64,000 nt of DNA, from assembly GCF_902506455.1 (NCBI RefSeq), contig NZ_LR733844.1, positions 7,501 to 71,500 on the forward strand, in the 5' to 3' direction. Position 1 is the first letter of the stretch; every line of letters starts with the position of its first letter. Source of the DNA: Sphingomonas sp. 8AM (GTDB taxonomy: Bacteria; Pseudomonadota; Alphaproteobacteria; Sphingomonadales; Sphingomonadaceae). Of the stretch, positions 61,456-64,000 are shown in pieces. Made by a program: the position numbers and the translations under genes. A model generated the notes under the pieces. The model had not been told where the DNA came from. It did no database searches and was given only the letters and a program-made list of their open reading frames with translations.

Positions 61456-62207
61456 GCTCGCATCCCGATATCCACGGTCAACCCGGTGCCGCGTGTCGGT
61501 GGTTCATCGCATTGTTCGCGCGCGGCATCGGCGCGCGCGCGGTCGAGGATTGCGGCGGGCACGTCGGCGCGGTGCGTGACACGGTCGGCGGCGGCGAGCA
61601 GCCGCGCCTGCCGCAGCGTGAGGTCGTCGGGATCGCGCGAGGCGAGGTCGAGCCGCACGACGCCGGTCGTCGCGCTTCCGGCGAGTACCGCGTCGGCGGC
61701 ATCGCGCCCGTCGTAAGCGGCGAGCGGATCGAGCGCCGCGCCGGGGGCGAGCGCCGCGCCGATCGCGCGTCGCCGCTCGCCGCCATCGGGCAGCGCGACA
61801 CGCAACGCCGCGCGCGCGCCGTGCAGCGCCTCGGCAAGCCGTCCGAGCGATGCGGGCAGCACCGCCTCGAGCCGTTGCCGCACCGCCGCCGCCAGCCCGG
61901 CCGAGACACCGCCGGTGCCGATCGCGACCAGCACCGGCGCGCGATCGACGATCGCGGGCAATGTGAAGTCGCAGAGTTCGGGGCGATCGACGGCATTCAC
62001 CAGCACGCCCCGCGCCTTGAGCCGCGCCACCGCTGCGTCGTCATCGGCAACGATCGCGAGCCGGGCGTCCGGATGATCTTCCCCGACGACGATCGCTCCG
62101 GCGCGTTCGAGCAAGCGCCGCTTCGGCTCGGCCGCCTCGCCATCGCCGACGAGGATTACCGGGCGGCCGTTCAGGCGGACGAAGAGCGGGAGACTTTGGA
62201 GGGTCAT
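61452..62207 (-). CDS. Precorrin-2 dehydrogenase / sirohydrochlorin ferrochelatase (CysG N-terminal type)
   Basis: A 251-residue enzyme of siroheme synthesis. The N-terminal NAD-binding domain starts SLPLFVRLNGRPVILVGDGE followed by AAEPKRRLLERAGA, then LVNAVDRPELCDFTLPAIVD; the dimerisation/chelatase region follows. The C-terminal 60 residues (TGVVRLDLASRDPDDLTLRQ; ARLLAAADRV) resemble the start of the SAM-uroporphyrinogen methyltransferase domain but lack its GAGPGD loop and the rest. Start at 62207; sequence further upstream is repeat-derived. Confidence 0.88.
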   Translation of the reverse strand: MTLQSLPLFVRLNGRPVILVGDGEAAEPKRRLLERAGAIVVGEDHPDARLAIVADDDAAVARLKARGVLVNAVDRPELCDFTLPAIVDRAPVLVAIGTGGVSAGLAAAVRQRLEAVLPASLGRLAEALHGARAALRVALPDGGERRRAIGAALAPGAALDPLAAYDGRDAADAVLAGSATTGVVRLDLASRDPDDLTLRQARLLAAADRVTHRADVPAAILDRARADAAREQCDEPPTRGTGLTVDIGMRA

Positions 62208-62225
62208 GCCGCGCGTCCTCGCGCC

Positions 62226-62241
62226 GTCATTGCGAGCATAG
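62226..62241. repeat. Truncated type A palindrome
   Basis: GTCATTGCGAGCATAG is the left border of a type A element, but the sequence then diverges and runs into a type C element at 62259. Confidence 0.75.
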
Positions 62242-62258
62242 GGGCCGCCGCCCATGTC

Positions 62259-62349
62259 GTCACCCCGGCGAAGGCCGGGGCCCAGTTGGGCAACCGAGCC
62301 GCATCAAACGACCGGCCCGTCACGGGACCCCGGCCTGCGCCGGGGTGAC
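62259..62349. repeat. Type C palindromic element
   Basis: GTCACCCCGGCGAAGGCCGG at the left, CCCCGGCCTGCGCCGGGGTGAC-like sequence at the right; between lysA and the siroheme gene. Confidence 0.85.
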
Positions 62350-62373
62350 GGCAATTCGCGAGAAGCACCGCCC

Positions 62374-63630
62374 CTACAACCACTCCGGCACGCGCTCTGC
62401 GGCAAGGATCGTCTCCGCGGCGATCCGGTCGGCGACCACCGCATAGCGGTCGCCGTCGACCAATACCTCGGGCACCAGTGCGCGGCTGTTGTAGGTCGAC
62501 GCCATCGTCGCGCCATACGCTCCAGCGGTGCGAAGCACGGCGAGGTCGCCGCCCTTCACCGCGTCCATCTCGCGCGCCATCGCGAAGGTATCGCCGGTCT
62601 CGCACACCGGACCGGCGACGTTCGCCGTCATCCGCTCGCCGGTCGGGATCACCGCATCGACATCGTGCCATGCGTCGTACAGCGCCGGACGCGCCAGATC
62701 GTTCATCGCCGCATCGACGATCACATAGGGATGCAGCACCCCCGGCTTCACCCAGATCACGCGCGTCAGCAGCACGCCGGCATTGCCCGCGATCACGCGG
62801 CCGGGCTCGAACATTAAGTGTGCGTCCCAGCCCTTTGTGACGCGCTCGACCATCGCGCCATATTCGGCAGGCGTGCGCGGATCGTCGCCGGCCTTGTAGC
62901 GCACCCCGAGGCCGCCGCCGAGATCGACGCGCGCCACCGGATGGCCCGCGCCGCGCAGATCGTCGACCAGCAGCTTGACGCGCCGGTACGCCGCCTCGAG
63001 CGGGGCAAGGTCGAACAACTGGCTGCCGATGTGGATCGCGACGCCCTGCATCGACAGGCCGGGCAGCGCGGAAAGCCGCGCGTACATCGCCGGGGCCTGA
63101 TCGATCGGCACGCCGAACTTGTTCTCCTTGCGGCCGGTCGAGATTTTGGCATGCGTGCCCGCATCGACGTCGGGATTCACCCGCAGCACCGCCCGCGCGG
63201 TCATTCCGCGTTCGTGCGCGAGCTGTGCGAGGACGACGCCTTCTTCTTCCAGCTCGAGGTTGAACTGGCCGATCCCGGCTTCCAGCCCGCGCAGCAATTC
63301 GGCGCGCGTCTTGCCGACGCCGGAAAAGACAATCCCGCTCGCCGGAATGCCCGCCGCCAGCGCGCGCGCCATCTCGCCACCGGAGACGACGTCCGCGCCA
63401 TAGCCTTCGGCGGCGACGACGCGCAGCACCGCGAGATTGGGGTTCGCCTTGATCGCATAGGCGAGATGCACGTCGGGCACCCCCGACAGCGCATCGCGAA
63501 ACGCGCGCGCCTGCGCGCGGAAGGCGGCGGCGGAATAGACGTAGACGGGGGTGCCCACCTCGTCGGCGATGCGGGTCAGCGGCACGCCCTCGCACCACAG
63601 GGCACCGTCGCGGTAATGAAAATGGTCCAT
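62374..63630 (-). CDS. lysA: Diaminopimelate decarboxylase
   Basis: A 418-residue PLP enzyme that makes L-lysine from meso-diaminopimelate. The PLP lysine lies in LAYAIKANPN (about residues 58-67), the Gly-rich RVDLGGGLGVRYK and EPGRVIAGNAGVLLTRV are conserved, and VCETGDTFAM contains the active-site Cys. The ATG at 63630 is preferred; a GTG two codons upstream is possible. 20 bp downstream of the lipoprotein gene. Confidence 0.96.
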   Translation of the reverse strand: MDHFHYRDGALWCEGVPLTRIADEVGTPVYVYSAAAFRAQARAFRDALSGVPDVHLAYAIKANPNLAVLRVVAAEGYGADVVSGGEMARALAAGIPASGIVFSGVGKTRAELLRGLEAGIGQFNLELEEEGVVLAQLAHERGMTARAVLRVNPDVDAGTHAKISTGRKENKFGVPIDQAPAMYARLSALPGLSMQGVAIHIGSQLFDLAPLEAAYRRVKLLVDDLRGAGHPVARVDLGGGLGVRYKAGDDPRTPAEYGAMVERVTKGWDAHLMFEPGRVIAGNAGVLLTRVIWVKPGVLHPYVIVDAAMNDLARPALYDAWHDVDAVIPTGERMTANVAGPVCETGDTFAMAREMDAVKGGDLAVLRTAGAYGATMASTYNSRALVPEVLVDGDRYAVVADRIAAETILAAERVPEWL

Positions 63631-63649
63631 GGTCACTCGCAGATAATCG

Positions 63650-63883
63650 TCAGCGTGGGGGAAGGTCGAACGGGTCGGGCTCCCGTTTCTGCGAGCTTTT
63701 CAAGACCTCCCCGGTCCGTTGCGGCCGCGCCTGCACCGACGGGGTCAGCAATGCCCCGACCGCAGGCTGTTGCGCCGCGCCGTACGGCGTGACCGGCATC
63801 GCCTGTCCCGGCGCGGGCTTCAGCGCCTGCGTCGATCCGCACGCGGCGAGCGGGAGCGCGGCGAGGATTAGCAGCGCCCTCAC
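63650..63883 (-). CDS. Small lipoprotein between argH and lysA (LptM-like position)
   Basis: A 77-residue lipoprotein with a short signal ([14 protein letters not shown]) and lipobox Cys15. The mature part is Pro/Gln-rich without recognised domain. A small lipoprotein (LptM/YifL) precedes lysA in many proteobacteria, so this is probably its equivalent, judged by position and lipobox rather than by sequence match. GTG start overlaps the argH stop (GTGA). Confidence 0.8.
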   Translation of the reverse strand: MRALLILAALPLAACGSTQALKPAPGQAMPVTPYGAAQQPAVGALLTPSVQARPQRTGEVLKSSQKREPDPFDLPPR

Positions 63884-64000
63884 GCGCGCGCCGCCCGGAT
63901 CGCGGCGCGGACATTGTCGGGCGCGGTGCCGCCGAAGCTCTTGCGGCTCGCCACCGAGGCATCGACCGACAGCACGCCGTACACCGCGTCGGTGATCCGC
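63880..64000 (-). CDS. argH: Argininosuccinate lyase, C-terminal end (5' part outside window)
   Basis: The last 39 codons of a gene entering from the right edge. [20 protein letters not shown] followed by [19 protein letters not shown] and a stop is the standard ArgH C-terminus. The enzyme splits argininosuccinate into arginine and fumarate. It overlaps the lipoprotein start. Confidence 0.92.
   Translation of the reverse strand, partial: RITDAVYGVLSVDASVASRKSFGGTAPDNVRAAIRAARA

Overview
The window is GC-rich DNA from an alphaproteobacterium, most likely a sphingomonad (Sphingomonas or a close relative). That assignment is inferred from the gene set and order: hisS-prfA-prmC-DUF4167, argH-lipoprotein-lysA, tandem ferritin-like Tat proteins, a MipA/OmpV porin-like protein, and a compact flagellar locus with its own sigma-54 activator, FliA and FlgM. 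No rRNA, tRNA, CRISPR array or intact insertion sequence was seen.

Positions 1-22900 are mostly housekeeping genes. A 5'-truncated YoeB-type toxin is followed on the minus strand by thiC with a TPP riboswitch. Next come two secreted ferritin-like proteins, a MipA/OmpV outer-membrane protein, a DUF2141 protein overlapping a sterol-desaturase-family gene, and a divergent HisN-type phosphatase. An IS630 transposase relic, a CBS-domain protein, DUF4167, prmC, prfA, hisS, a DUF1345 membrane protein, an M61 peptidase and ppa follow. The block ends with TfoX-N, an SMR transporter, a GNAT acetyltransferase, an EamA transporter, a small AbrB-like protein, a hypothetical protein, ispG and an acyltransferase.

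Positions 22999-60383 hold an almost complete flagellar regulon in three blocks. The minus-strand block is flgBCDEFGHI-flgJ(N)-flgK-flgL, with motA-motB beyond it. The plus-strand block that diverges from flgB carries a second, reduced MotA/MotB-like pair fused into the flgA operon, then flgM, flgN, a separate lytic transglycosylase, flhA and fliA, and a small acidic ORF. After a repeat-rich gap and fliC (minus strand) comes the fli block: an FlbD-type sigma-54 activator, fliE-F-G-H-I-J, fliK, fliL-M-N-O-P, fliQ, fliR, flhB, fliD and fliS. Recognisable sigma-54 (-24/-12) promoters precede flgB, motA2-flgA, the transglycosylase gene and fliK. Sigma-28-like promoters precede fliC and flgM. This implies a two-tier cascade: FlbD/sigma-54 for hook-basal-body genes, then FliA/FlgM for the filament. 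No chemotaxis gene is present, and FliM lacks the usual CheY-binding N-terminus.

Positions 60499-64000 (minus strand) carry a CorA/ZntB transporter, a siroheme-synthase N-terminal enzyme, lysA, a small lipoprotein and the 3' end of argH.

Scattered through intergenic gaps are several families of 75-95 bp palindromic elements with a shared build: a GTC...GAC border and two inverted arms, each arm itself a hairpin. One element is nested inside another, and some interrupt the flagellar operons.

The most noteworthy items are the TM1-less MotA / minimal MotB pair in the flgA operon, two sigma-54 promoters predicted to give leaderless mRNAs, FlgH without a lipobox cysteine, FliM without the CheY-binding motif, and the palindrome superfamily.
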